DNA of 64,000 nucleotides from Amycolatopsis methanolica 239. Its GTDB lineage: Bacteria > Actinomycetota > Actinomycetes > Mycobacteriales > Pseudonocardiaceae. The translations under genes were made by a program, and so were the position numbers. The notes under the pieces are model-generated. The model searched no databases, was not told where the DNA came from, and saw only the letters and a program-made list of their open reading frames with translations. The stretch is from assembly GCF_000739085.1 (NCBI RefSeq), contig NZ_CP009110.1, positions 5,580,001-5,644,000 of the forward strand. The letters are read 5' to 3'. This document shows positions 30,042-37,562 of this stretch, in pieces. The stretch's first letter is position 1, and each line of letters begins with the position of its first letter.

Positions 30042-30662
30042 ATGACCAAGCTGACCCAGCGGCTGGCCGCCTCATTGGAGGCCGCCGCCCGGCTGCTCCG
30101 CCGGTACGGGGACGACGAGGCGAAGGTGCTGGTCCTGGGCGGGGTCCGCTCGGGCAAGTCGCGCCACGCGGAGCGTCTGATGGCCCGCCATCCCGAAGTC
30201 GTCTACGTCGCGCCAGGCCCGGTGCCCACCGGCGACGATCCCGAATGGGCGGCGCGGATCGCGCTGCACCAGGCCCGCAGACCGGCGAACTGGCGCACGG
30301 TCGAAACCGGTGACCTCGCCACGACGGTCCGGAAGGCGTCGCGGCCGCTGCTGATCGACTGCCTCGGCACCTGGGTCACGCGGGTGCTCGGCGACGTCGG
30401 CGCGTGGGACGCGAAGAACGGCTGGGAACTGCGGCTGGACGAGCGGATGGAGGAGTTCCTCGAGGCGTGGCGGATCGCGCACGTGCCGATCGTGGCGGTG
30501 ACCAACGAGGTCGGCATGGGTGTGGTGCCCGCGACAGCCTCCGGACGGCTGTTCCGTGATGTGCTGGGGGCGCTCAACGACCGCGTCGCGGCCCAGGCGG
30601 ACAGCGTCCAGCTGGTGGTGGCGGGGCGCGTCCTGCACCTCGACGAAAGGGCTCGGCTGTGA
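30042..30662 (+). CDS. cobU: Adenosylcobinamide kinase / guanylyltransferase
   Basis: The 206-residue protein has a P-loop (VLGGVRSGKSRHAERL) placed after an unusual 30-residue helical N-terminal extension. It is followed by VAPGPVPTGDDPEWAARIALHQARR with the guanylylated-His region, LIDCLGTWVTRVL and TNEVGMGVVP. It phosphorylates and guanylylates adenosylcobinamide. ATG 30042 is preferred to the in-frame ATG nine bases upstream because of the -10 spacing. It overlaps cobT by four bases (GTGA) and starts the cobU-cobT-cobS operon. Confidence 0.93.
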   Translation: MTKLTQRLAASLEAAARLLRRYGDDEAKVLVLGGVRSGKSRHAERLMARHPEVVYVAPGPVPTGDDPEWAARIALHQARRPANWRTVETGDLATTVRKASRPLLIDCLGTWVTRVLGDVGAWDAKNGWELRLDERMEEFLEAWRIAHVPIVAVTNEVGMGVVPATASGRLFRDVLGALNDRVAAQADSVQLVVAGRVLHLDERARL

Positions 30663-31684
30663 CCAGCTTCGACATCCCCGCACCGGACGCGGCCGCGCAC
30701 GCCGCCGCACTGGAACGGCTGGACGCGCTGGTCAAACCCGTCGGCGCGCTGGGGCGGCTGGAAGAGCTCGCCGCGTGGCTGTGCGCCGCGTCCGGGCAGG
30801 TCCCGCCGCCGCCGATCGAGCGGCCGCGGGTGGTCGTGTTCGCCGGGGACCACGGCGTGAGCCGGCTGTCGGCGTACCCGCGTGAGGTGACCGCGGCGAT
30901 GGTGCGGGTGTTCCTGGCAGGCAAGAGCGGGGTCAACGTGCTGGCCCGCGAGGTCGGCGCGGGGGTCCGGGTGCTGGACATCGCGGTCGACGACGACCTG
31001 TCCGACGTGCCGGCCGAGGTGCGGGCGTGGAAGGTCCGGCGCGGTTCCGGGTCGATCGAGGCCGAGGACGCGCTGGAACCAGGCGAGGCGGCGCGTGCCT
31101 TCGAGGTCGGCCGCCGGGTCGCCGACGCCGAGGTGGACGACGGCGCGGACCTGCTCATCCCCGGTGACATGGGGATCGGCAACACCGCGGTGGCGGCGGC
31201 CCTGGTCGCCGCGGCGCTCGGGGTGCCCGCCGAAGAGGTCGTCGGCACCGGGACGGGTGTCGACGAGGCTGGGCGCGCGCGGAAGGTCGCGGTGGTCCGG
31301 GCCGCCGTGGAGCGGGCCGGGGAGCGGGTGTCGGACCCGTTCGAGCTGCTCACGGCGCTGGGCAGCGCGTGTGCCGCCGCGACGGCCGGTTTCCTGGTGC
31401 AGGGCGCCGTCCGCGGGGTGCCGGTGCTGCTGGACGGGGTGTTCTCCGCCGCGGCGGCGGTGGTGGCCGCGGAGATCGCGCCGGAGGCGGTGCGGTGGTG
31501 GCTGGCCGGGCACCGGTCGACAGAGCCCTCGCAGGCGGTCGCGTTGAAGGCGCTCGGGCTGACGCCGATCGTCGACCTGGGCCTGCGGCTGGGCGAGGGC
31601 AGCGGAGCGGTCCAGGCGATCCCCACCCTGCGCGCCGCCCGGGCGATCATCGCGGACATGGGTCTGCTGGTCGACCTTGCCTGA
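30659..31684 (+). CDS. cobT: Nicotinate-nucleotide--dimethylbenzimidazole phosphoribosyltransferase
   Basis: The 341-residue enzyme has CobT family motifs: KPVGALGRLEELAAWL at the start, VVFAGDHGVS, PGDMGIGNTAVAAALVAA, GTGTGVDEAGRARK and the catalytic Glu in LGLRLGEGSGAV near the C-terminus. It activates the lower ligand made by BluB to alpha-ribazole phosphate. Its GTG start overlaps cobU. About 75 bases separate it from cobS. Confidence 0.96.
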   Translation: MTSFDIPAPDAAAHAAALERLDALVKPVGALGRLEELAAWLCAASGQVPPPPIERPRVVVFAGDHGVSRLSAYPREVTAAMVRVFLAGKSGVNVLAREVGAGVRVLDIAVDDDLSDVPAEVRAWKVRRGSGSIEAEDALEPGEAARAFEVGRRVADAEVDDGADLLIPGDMGIGNTAVAAALVAAALGVPAEEVVGTGTGVDEAGRARKVAVVRAAVERAGERVSDPFELLTALGSACAAATAGFLVQGAVRGVPVLLDGVFSAAAAVVAAEIAPEAVRWWLAGHRSTEPSQAVALKALGLTPIVDLGLRLGEGSGAVQAIPTLRAARAIIADMGLLVDLA

Positions 31685-31759
31685 GCTTCGCGACCTCGCC
31701 GGATGCAGGCTCGCCCGGCTCCGCCGGATCACGCGCCGGCGGCTCGCGGGAGGCCGGCC

Positions 31760-32512
31760 GTGATCGGCGATGCGCTGCGGATGGCGCTCGGCACCCTGAC
31801 CGCCCTCCCCGTCCCCGCGCCGCGCACCATCGACCGGCGCGTCGCGGGCAGGGCGATGCTGCTGGCGCCGCTCGCCGCGGTGCCGCTCGCCGTGCTGGCC
31901 GGGCTCGTCGTCCTCGCGGGGGACGCGCTCGGGCTGCCCGCGATCGCCGTGGCGGGGCTCGCGGTCGGCGCGGTGGGCCTGGCCAGCCGGGGGCTGCACC
32001 TCGACGGCCTCGCCGACACCGCGGACGGCCTCGGCGCGTCCTTTGACCGCGAGCGCGCCCTGGAGATCATGCGCCGCGGCGACTCGGGTCCCACCGGCGT
32101 CGCCACGCTGATCCTCGTGCTGATCGTCCAGTGTGGAGCGCTCAGCGGCGCGATCTTCGCCGGGCATGGGGTCACGGCCGCCACCGCCGGCACGCTGGTG
32201 AGCCGCTGGGTGCTGGCGCTGTGCTGCACCCGCGGGGTGCCCTCCGCCCGGCCCGACGGCCTCGGCGCCGCCGTCGCGGGCAGCATCCGTCTGCCGTGGA
32301 CAGTGGCGACCCTGTGCGCCGCCGCCGGTTTCGCCATCCTGGCGCCCGGGCTGGAGTGGTGGCGTGGCCCCGTCGCGGTGGCGGCCGCCGTCGCCGCGGC
32401 CGGGCTCGTGTTGTGGCGCTGCACCGCCCGGCTGGGCGGCATCACCGGGGACGTGCTCGGCGCGTGCGTGGAGATCGCGGCCGCCGCGGCCTGGCTAGCG
32501 CTGGCGCCGTAG
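31760..32512 (+). CDS. cobS: Adenosylcobinamide-GDP ribazoletransferase (cobalamin synthase)
   Basis: The 250-residue polytopic membrane protein has the CobS catalytic signature HLDGLADTADGLGASFDRERALEIM, cut here as HLDGLADTADG and ERALEIMRRGDSG. About six hydrophobic segments follow. It joins adenosylcobinamide-GDP to alpha-ribazole at the membrane, the last assembly step of the nucleotide loop. The GTG at 31760 is chosen for the GGAGG about seven bases upstream; an in-frame upstream start would add 19 proline-rich residues. Its 3' end overlaps the convergent MFS gene by 18 bases. Confidence 0.93.
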   Translation: MIGDALRMALGTLTALPVPAPRTIDRRVAGRAMLLAPLAAVPLAVLAGLVVLAGDALGLPAIAVAGLAVGAVGLASRGLHLDGLADTADGLGASFDRERALEIMRRGDSGPTGVATLILVLIVQCGALSGAIFAGHGVTAATAGTLVSRWVLALCCTRGVPSARPDGLGAAVAGSIRLPWTVATLCAAAGFAILAPGLEWWRGPVAVAAAVAAAGLVLWRCTARLGGITGDVLGACVEIAAAAAWLALAP

Positions 32513-33664
32513 CGTGAGGAGCAGCGAGGCCGCCGTCAGCGCCACGCCGAACCAGACGACGCTGGTGACGCCCAGGTGGTCGGCGAACAGCCCGCCGAAC
32601 AGCGCGCCGAGCGCGATGAACGTGTTGTAGGCCATGGTGTTCAGCGACATCGCGGCCTCGAACGTCTCCGGCGCGGCCGCGAGCGTCATGTTCACCTGGC
32701 ACAGCTGCACGGCGCCGAACGACAGTCCCCAGAGGACCATCGCGACCACCACGCCCGCCGGCCCGCTGCCGATCGTGAGCAGCAGCAACATGGACACCAC
32801 GAGTCCGGCGCAGCCGACGAGGAAGCTGCCCCGCAGGCTCCGGTTCACGGTGTACCCGGCGACGAAGTTCCCGACCGCCCCCGCCGCGCCGAAGACCATC
32901 AGCACGACGGTGATGAACACCGGCGGAGCGGAGGCGTTCTCCTCCAGGTAGGGCCGGACGAACGTGTACGCCCCGAAGTGGCCGAGCACGAACAGCACGA
33001 CGGTGCACAACACCCGGCGCAGCGGGAGGTTCCGGACCGGGAGCGCGAACACCTCCCGGACGGGCACCGCGTTGGCCGACGGCAGTGACGGCACGACGAT
33101 GGCGACCGCGAGGAACACCAGGACGCTCAGCCCGGCCCAGATGAGGAACGTCGTGCGCCAGTCGGTGAGGCTCTCCACGACGGTCCCCAGCGGGATCCCG
33201 GCGACCGTGGCGATCGAGATGCCGGACATCACGACCGCGGCCGCCCGGCTCGCGTGGCGTTCCGGCACGATGCGCATCGCCATGCTCACCCCGATGGCCC
33301 AGAACACGCCGCTGGCGAACCCCATCACCAGGCGCGTCGCCAGGATCAGCGGGTAGCTCGGCGACACGGACGTGACCAGGTTCCCCAGCGCCAGCACAGC
33401 CAGCAGCGCGGACAGCAGGACGCGCCGGTCGACCCACCGGGTCCACGCGACGATGAACGGCACACCGAGACCGGCGGAAACGCCCTGCAGGGTGACCATC
33501 AGCCCGGCGACGCCCACCGTGACGCCGAGGCTCGTGCTGAGCGGCGTGAGCAGGCCGACCGGCATCAACTCGGTGGTGAGGAAGACGAACAGGCTCGCGG
33601 TGATCGCCGCGACCCCCGACCACGCTCTCACGGGCGAGAGCGGGCGCACTTCTTGGATGACCAT
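32495..33664 (-). CDS. MFS transporter of the DHA1 drug/sugar efflux type
   Basis: The 389-residue protein has 12 predicted membrane helices. DHA1 motifs include the TTELMPVGLLTPLS segment in helix 1, VAWTRWVDRR between helices 2 and 3, and LATRLVMGFASGVFWAIG in helix 4. This pattern fits the AraJ/YdhP/chloramphenicol-efflux branch. ATG 33664 is the first reasonable start. It is divergent from a LysR regulator and its 3' end overlaps cobS by 18 bases. Its presence inside the cobalamin locus is probably incidental. A role in export of a cobalamin-related compound cannot be excluded but nothing supports it. Confidence 0.88.
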   Translation of the reverse strand: MVIQEVRPLSPVRAWSGVAAITASLFVFLTTELMPVGLLTPLSTSLGVTVGVAGLMVTLQGVSAGLGVPFIVAWTRWVDRRVLLSALLAVLALGNLVTSVSPSYPLILATRLVMGFASGVFWAIGVSMAMRIVPERHASRAAAVVMSGISIATVAGIPLGTVVESLTDWRTTFLIWAGLSVLVFLAVAIVVPSLPSANAVPVREVFALPVRNLPLRRVLCTVVLFVLGHFGAYTFVRPYLEENASAPPVFITVVLMVFGAAGAVGNFVAGYTVNRSLRGSFLVGCAGLVVSMLLLLTIGSGPAGVVVAMVLWGLSFGAVQLCQVNMTLAAAPETFEAAMSLNTMAYNTFIALGALFGGLFADHLGVTSVVWFGVALTAASLLLTLRRQR

Positions 33665-33686
33665 GCCCCAAAGCCTTCCGCGCCTC

Positions 33687-33725
33687 GATCGATGAGTCCA
33701 ACGCATCTTTGTCATTCCATCGATC
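33687..33725. promoter_or_regulatory. Inverted-repeat operator in the MFS/LysR divergent region
   Basis: GATCGATG (33687-33694) and CATCGATC (33718-33725) form a perfect 8-bp inverted repeat with 23 bases between the arms, in the 79-base gap between the two divergent genes. This is a likely LysR-type regulator site controlling the transporter and the regulator itself. Confidence 0.55.
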
Positions 33726-33743
33726 ACTCGCCATGATTGATCC

Positions 33744-34631
33744 ATGGAGCTCCAGCAGATGCGTTACGTCGTCGCCGTGGCGGAGACGAACAGCTTCACC
33801 CGGGCCGCGCAGCGCTGCCTGGTCGTCCAGTCCGCGCTGAGCCAGCAGATCGCGCGCCTGGAACGGGAACTGGGCGCCCGGCTCTTCGAGCGCACCAGCC
33901 GGCGCGTGCGGCTGACCCCGGCGGGCGCCGCGTTCCTGCCCGCCGCCCGGGAGTGCCTGCACGCGGCCGAGCGCGCGGCCGCCGAGGTCGCCGCGGCGGT
34001 CGGCGAGGTCCGCGGGCGCCTCGCGGTCGGGTCGATCTCCACCGTCGCTGCGGTGGACATCCCGGCCGCACTGCGGGAGTTCCACCAGCGCCACCCGGAC
34101 GTGCGGGTCAGCCTCCGGGTGAGCCCGAGCGAGGAACTCACCGAGCGGGTGGTGCATGGCGCGGTCGACGTGGCGTTCCTGGGGCTGCCCACCACCACGC
34201 GGCCCGAGGGCGTGCACGCGCGCGAACTCGCCAGGGACACCCACGTCGCGATCGTCGCGCCGGACCACCCCCTCGCCGGCGAACCGGCGGTCGACCTGAG
34301 GCGGCTCGCCGGCGAGACGTTCGTGGACCTGCCCGCGGCGACAGCCGGCCGAATGCAGAGCGACCAGGCGTTCGCGGCAGCAGGCCTGGACCGGGACGTC
34401 GCCTTCGAGGTGACCAACGCGGCGCTGCTGGCGCGGATGGTCCGGCAGGGCCTCGGCGTGGCGATGCTCCCGTCCGCCTACGTGCCCCAGCTGACGGGGG
34501 TGGTCACCATCGAGGTCACGGACGCGCCGGCCCGCGTCGAGTACGTCGCGTGGAGCCGCTCCGGCCCGACGCCCGCGGCGGCCGCTTTCCTCGCGCTGCT
34601 GGGAATCCCGGGGTCAGCGCAGGCCTCGTAG
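33744..34631 (+). CDS. LysR-family transcriptional regulator
   Basis: The 295-residue protein has the classical N-terminal winged helix (MELQQMRYVVAVAETNSFTR; QSALSQQIARLERELGARLFERTSR) and a type 2 periplasmic-binding-like effector domain. It is divergent from the MFS efflux gene, the usual arrangement for a regulator and its transport target. Its 3' end overlaps cobC by 18 bases in convergent orientation, so the pair sits tightly between cobS and cobC. Confidence 0.94.
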   Translation: MELQQMRYVVAVAETNSFTRAAQRCLVVQSALSQQIARLERELGARLFERTSRRVRLTPAGAAFLPAARECLHAAERAAAEVAAAVGEVRGRLAVGSISTVAAVDIPAALREFHQRHPDVRVSLRVSPSEELTERVVHGAVDVAFLGLPTTTRPEGVHARELARDTHVAIVAPDHPLAGEPAVDLRRLAGETFVDLPAATAGRMQSDQAFAAAGLDRDVAFEVTNAALLARMVRQGLGVAMLPSAYVPQLTGVVTIEVTDAPARVEYVAWSRSGPTPAAAAFLALLGIPGSAQAS

Positions 34632-35627
34632 CGCGTCCAGGAAGGAGTCGGTCACCGCGGGCTCCCGGACCGCGATCCGCAGCCAGTCGCCGTCCAGGCC
34701 GGGGAACGTGTCGCCGCGGCGGACGGCGAACCCCGCCGTCCGCAGGCGCAGCCGCAGGTCCGCCGCGCCCGGGATCCGCACCAGCACGAACGGTCCGCGC
34801 GGATCGCCTGCCACCTCGACGCCCAGCGAGCGCAGCCCGGCGACCAGGTGTTCCCGGTCCTGCTCCGCCCGCACGGCGAGCTTGTCCGCCTCGTCCAGCG
34901 CCGACGGCCGCATGCAGGCGACCACTGCCCGCGCGGCGAGCGTCGACACCGACCACGGCGGCTGCACGGCCCGCAGGGTGTCCACAAGCGACGGTTCGGC
35001 CAGCACGTAGCCTGCGCGCAGGCCCGCGATGCCCCACGTCTTCGTCAGGCTGCGGATCACCACCACACCCGGAAGCCGTTCCCCCGCCAGGCTTTCCGGC
35101 TCACCGGGCACCGCGTCCAGGAACGCCTCGTCCACCACGAGCAACCGGCCAGGGCGCACGAGCGCACGCAACGCGGACGCCGGGTGCAGCACGGAAGTCG
35201 GGTTCGTGGGGTTGCCGACGAACACCAGATCCGCGTCCACGGGCACCGGTCCCAGCACGAAACCGTCCGAAGCGGACAACACGACGCGGTCCACCTCGTG
35301 GCCGGCCGCGCGCAGGGCGGCCTCCGGCTCGGTGAACTGCGGGTGCACCACCACCGCGTGCCGCGGCCGCAAGGCGTTGGCCAGCAACGTGAACGCCTCC
35401 GCCGCGCCCGCCGTCACCAGCACGTCCGAAACGTCCCGGCCGTGCCTCTCGGCGACCGCCTCGGCAGCCGCGCCCGGATCGGGATAAGCGGCCAGGTCTT
35501 CCAGCGCCGCGGCCAGCTCCGCGCGCAGCCACGGCGGCGGCGACGGCAGCCGGACGTTCACCGCCAGGTCCACCAGGCCGTCCCCGACCTCGCGATCCCC
35601 GTGGTGGTGCAGGTCGTAGTCAGCCAC
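34614..35627 (-). CDS. cobC: Histidinol-phosphate aminotransferase-like cobalamin protein (threonine-phosphate decarboxylase type)
   Basis: The 337-residue fold-type I PLP enzyme has the Schiff-base Lys in IRSLTKTWGIAGLRAGY, the ring-stacking region VFVGNPTNPTSVL and a C-terminal Arg (WLRIAVR). Actinobacterial members with this context are annotated CobC; they supply (R)-1-amino-2-propanol phosphate for the linker. It is the last gene of the riboswitch-led operon and overlaps cobB by eight bases. Biosynthetic HisC is the alternative, but the placement between cobB and the other cob genes favours CobC. Confidence 0.87.
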   Translation of the reverse strand: MADYDLHHHGDREVGDGLVDLAVNVRLPSPPPWLRAELAAALEDLAAYPDPGAAAEAVAERHGRDVSDVLVTAGAAEAFTLLANALRPRHAVVVHPQFTEPEAALRAAGHEVDRVVLSASDGFVLGPVPVDADLVFVGNPTNPTSVLHPASALRALVRPGRLLVVDEAFLDAVPGEPESLAGERLPGVVVIRSLTKTWGIAGLRAGYVLAEPSLVDTLRAVQPPWSVSTLAARAVVACMRPSALDEADKLAVRAEQDREHLVAGLRSLGVEVAGDPRGPFVLVRIPGAADLRLRLRTAGFAVRRGDTFPGLDGDWLRIAVREPAVTDSFLDALRGLR

Positions 35628-36954
35628 GCGCGTGCACCGCCGCCGCGAACCGGTGGGCCAGCACGGGGTGCCCGGCCCAGTGGACGTGCAGGTAGGACGC
35701 GTGCAACGTGTACGAGGCGAAGCCTTCCGCGACGCCGTCCCATTCCCACGCCGCCACCGCGCCCGCCCGCGGCGTCACCACGGTCCGGTGGAACTCGTGC
35801 CCGGTCACCCGCTCCCCGGCGCGGGCCAGCAGGTGGTCCCGCGCGGCGGAAGCGGTCCGGTACCCGAGCGCGCCCCGCTTGGTCATCTCCGCCGACGCGT
35901 CCAGCGCTCCCACCATCGGCAGCCCGTCCAGCTCCCGGCACAGGTACAGCAACCCGGCGCACTCGGCCACCACCGGCATCCCGCTCCGGATCGCCGCGGC
36001 CAGCTCCTCGCGCAACGGCTCGTTCGCCGACAGGTCCTCGACGTGCACCTCCGGGAACCCGCCCCCGAAGTACAGCCCGGCGCACCCCTCGGGAAGCGCC
36101 TTGTCGTGCAACGGATCCAGGTCGACGACGTCCACACCGGACGCCGCGAGCAACTCGACGGTCTCGGTGTACCGGAACGTGAACGCCGGCCCCGCGGCCG
36201 CCGCGACCACCCGGCGCGGCCCCGAATACGACCCGGTCGGCTCCCACGCCGGCGCGCTCAGCGGACCGGCCGACCGCGCCACCCGCACGATCGCTTCCAG
36301 GTCGACGCCGTCGGCCACCCACGCGGCCAGCTTCGGCAGCAGCTCCCGCGACTCGGCGTCCCGTTCGGCGGCAGGCACCAGCCCGAGGTGCCTGCTCGGC
36401 GCGTGGATGTCGTCGCTGCGCCGCAACGCCCCCAGCACGGGGATCCCGGTGCGCACCAGCGCCGCGCGGATCTCCTCCTCGTGCCGCGGCGACCCCAGCT
36501 TGTTGAGGATGACGCCCGCGATCTCGACGCCCGGCTCGTACCGCGCGAACCCGAGCACCATCGCCGCGACGCTGCGGCTCGCCGCCGACGCGTCCACCAC
36601 GAGCACCACCGGCGCGCCCAGCAGCCGCGCGACGTGCGCCGTCGACGCGTAGCCCTCGGTGCCGAGCTGCCCGTCGAACAGGCCCATCACGCCTTCGATC
36701 ACCGCGATGTCCGCGCCCGCAGACCCGTGCCGCAGCAACGGCGCGAGCAGATCTTCACCCTGCAGGAACGGATCGAGGTTGCGTGGCGGCCGCCCGGTGG
36801 CGAGCGAGTGGTAGCCGGGGTCGATGAAGTCCGGCCCGACCTTGTGCCCGGACACCGCCAGCCCGCGCGCCCGCAACGCGGCCATCAGCCCGGTCGCGAT
36901 CGTCGTCTTGCCGTGCCCGGACGCGGGCGCGGCGATGACGACGCGGTTCACCAT
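35620..36954 (-). CDS. cobB: Cobyrinic acid a,c-diamide synthase (CobB/CbiA)
   Basis: The 444-residue ATP-dependent amidotransferase has a P-loop (APASGHGKTTIATGLMAAL), IEGVMGLFDG, VILNKLGSPRHEEEIRAAL and a C-terminal glutaminase-like domain with Cys in VVAECAGLLYL. It amidates side chains a and c of hydrogenobyrinic or cobyrinic acid using glutamine. Seven bases overlap cobO. The order chelatase-cobO-cobB matches that known from mycobacteria. Confidence 0.95.
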   Translation of the reverse strand: MVNRVVIAAPASGHGKTTIATGLMAALRARGLAVSGHKVGPDFIDPGYHSLATGRPPRNLDPFLQGEDLLAPLLRHGSAGADIAVIEGVMGLFDGQLGTEGYASTAHVARLLGAPVVLVVDASAASRSVAAMVLGFARYEPGVEIAGVILNKLGSPRHEEEIRAALVRTGIPVLGALRRSDDIHAPSRHLGLVPAAERDAESRELLPKLAAWVADGVDLEAIVRVARSAGPLSAPAWEPTGSYSGPRRVVAAAAGPAFTFRYTETVELLAASGVDVVDLDPLHDKALPEGCAGLYFGGGFPEVHVEDLSANEPLREELAAAIRSGMPVVAECAGLLYLCRELDGLPMVGALDASAEMTKRGALGYRTASAARDHLLARAGERVTGHEFHRTVVTPRAGAVAAWEWDGVAEGFASYTLHASYLHVHWAGHPVLAHRFAAAVHARG

Positions 36955-37562
36955 TCGATGCCCCGCTGGCCCTTTTGCCCAGCGTCCATCGGGTGCTTGA
37001 CCTTCGTCATGTGCGTCACCAGGTCGGCGGCTTCGATCAGCTCATCGGGCGCGTTGCGGCCGGTGATCACCACGTGCTGGCGGCCCGGCCGGTCGCGCAG
37101 CGCGGCGACCACCTCGGCGGTGTCGATCCAGCCCCAGTGCAGCGGGTAGGTGAACTCGTCGAGCACATAGAAGTCGTGGCGCTCCTCGGCGAGGCGGCGC
37201 TTGATCTCCGCCCAGCCCTCCCGCGCGTTGGCGGCGTGGTCCTCGTCCGACCCCGGCTTACGCGACCAGCTCCAGCCTTCGCCCATCTTGTGCCACTCGA
37301 CCGGCCCGCCCTGACCGCTGCTCTCGTGCAGGGCGCCCAGCGCGCGGAAGGCGTTCTCCTCGCCCACCTTCCACTTCGCCGACTTGACGAACTGGAACAC
37401 GCCGACCGACCAGCCCTGGTTCCACGCCCGCAGCGCCATCCCGAACGCCGCGGTGGACTTGCCCTTCATCTCGCCGGTGTGCACGGCGAGCAGCGGCCGG
37501 TTGCGGCGCTGGCGCGTGGTGAGGCCGTCGTCCGGCACGACCAGCGGTTTCCCCTGCGGCAT
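36948..37562 (-). CDS. cobO: Corrinoid adenosyltransferase (cob(I)yrinic acid a,c-diamide adenosyltransferase)
   Basis: The 204-residue protein has the variant P-loop of the CobA/CobO type (VHTGEMKGKSTAAFG) and VGVFQFVKSAKW, then WAEIKRRLAEERHDFYVLDEFTYPL and VVITGRNAPDELIEAADLVTEM-like motifs. It transfers the adenosyl group from ATP to the reduced corrin. Its start shares one base with the chelatase stop at 37562, and it is cotranscribed under the riboswitch. Confidence 0.95.
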   Translation of the reverse strand: MPQGKPLVVPDDGLTTRQRRNRPLLAVHTGEMKGKSTAAFGMALRAWNQGWSVGVFQFVKSAKWKVGEENAFRALGALHESSGQGGPVEWHKMGEGWSWSRKPGSDEDHAANAREGWAEIKRRLAEERHDFYVLDEFTYPLHWGWIDTAEVVAALRDRPGRQHVVITGRNAPDELIEAADLVTHMTKVKHPMDAGQKGQRGIEW

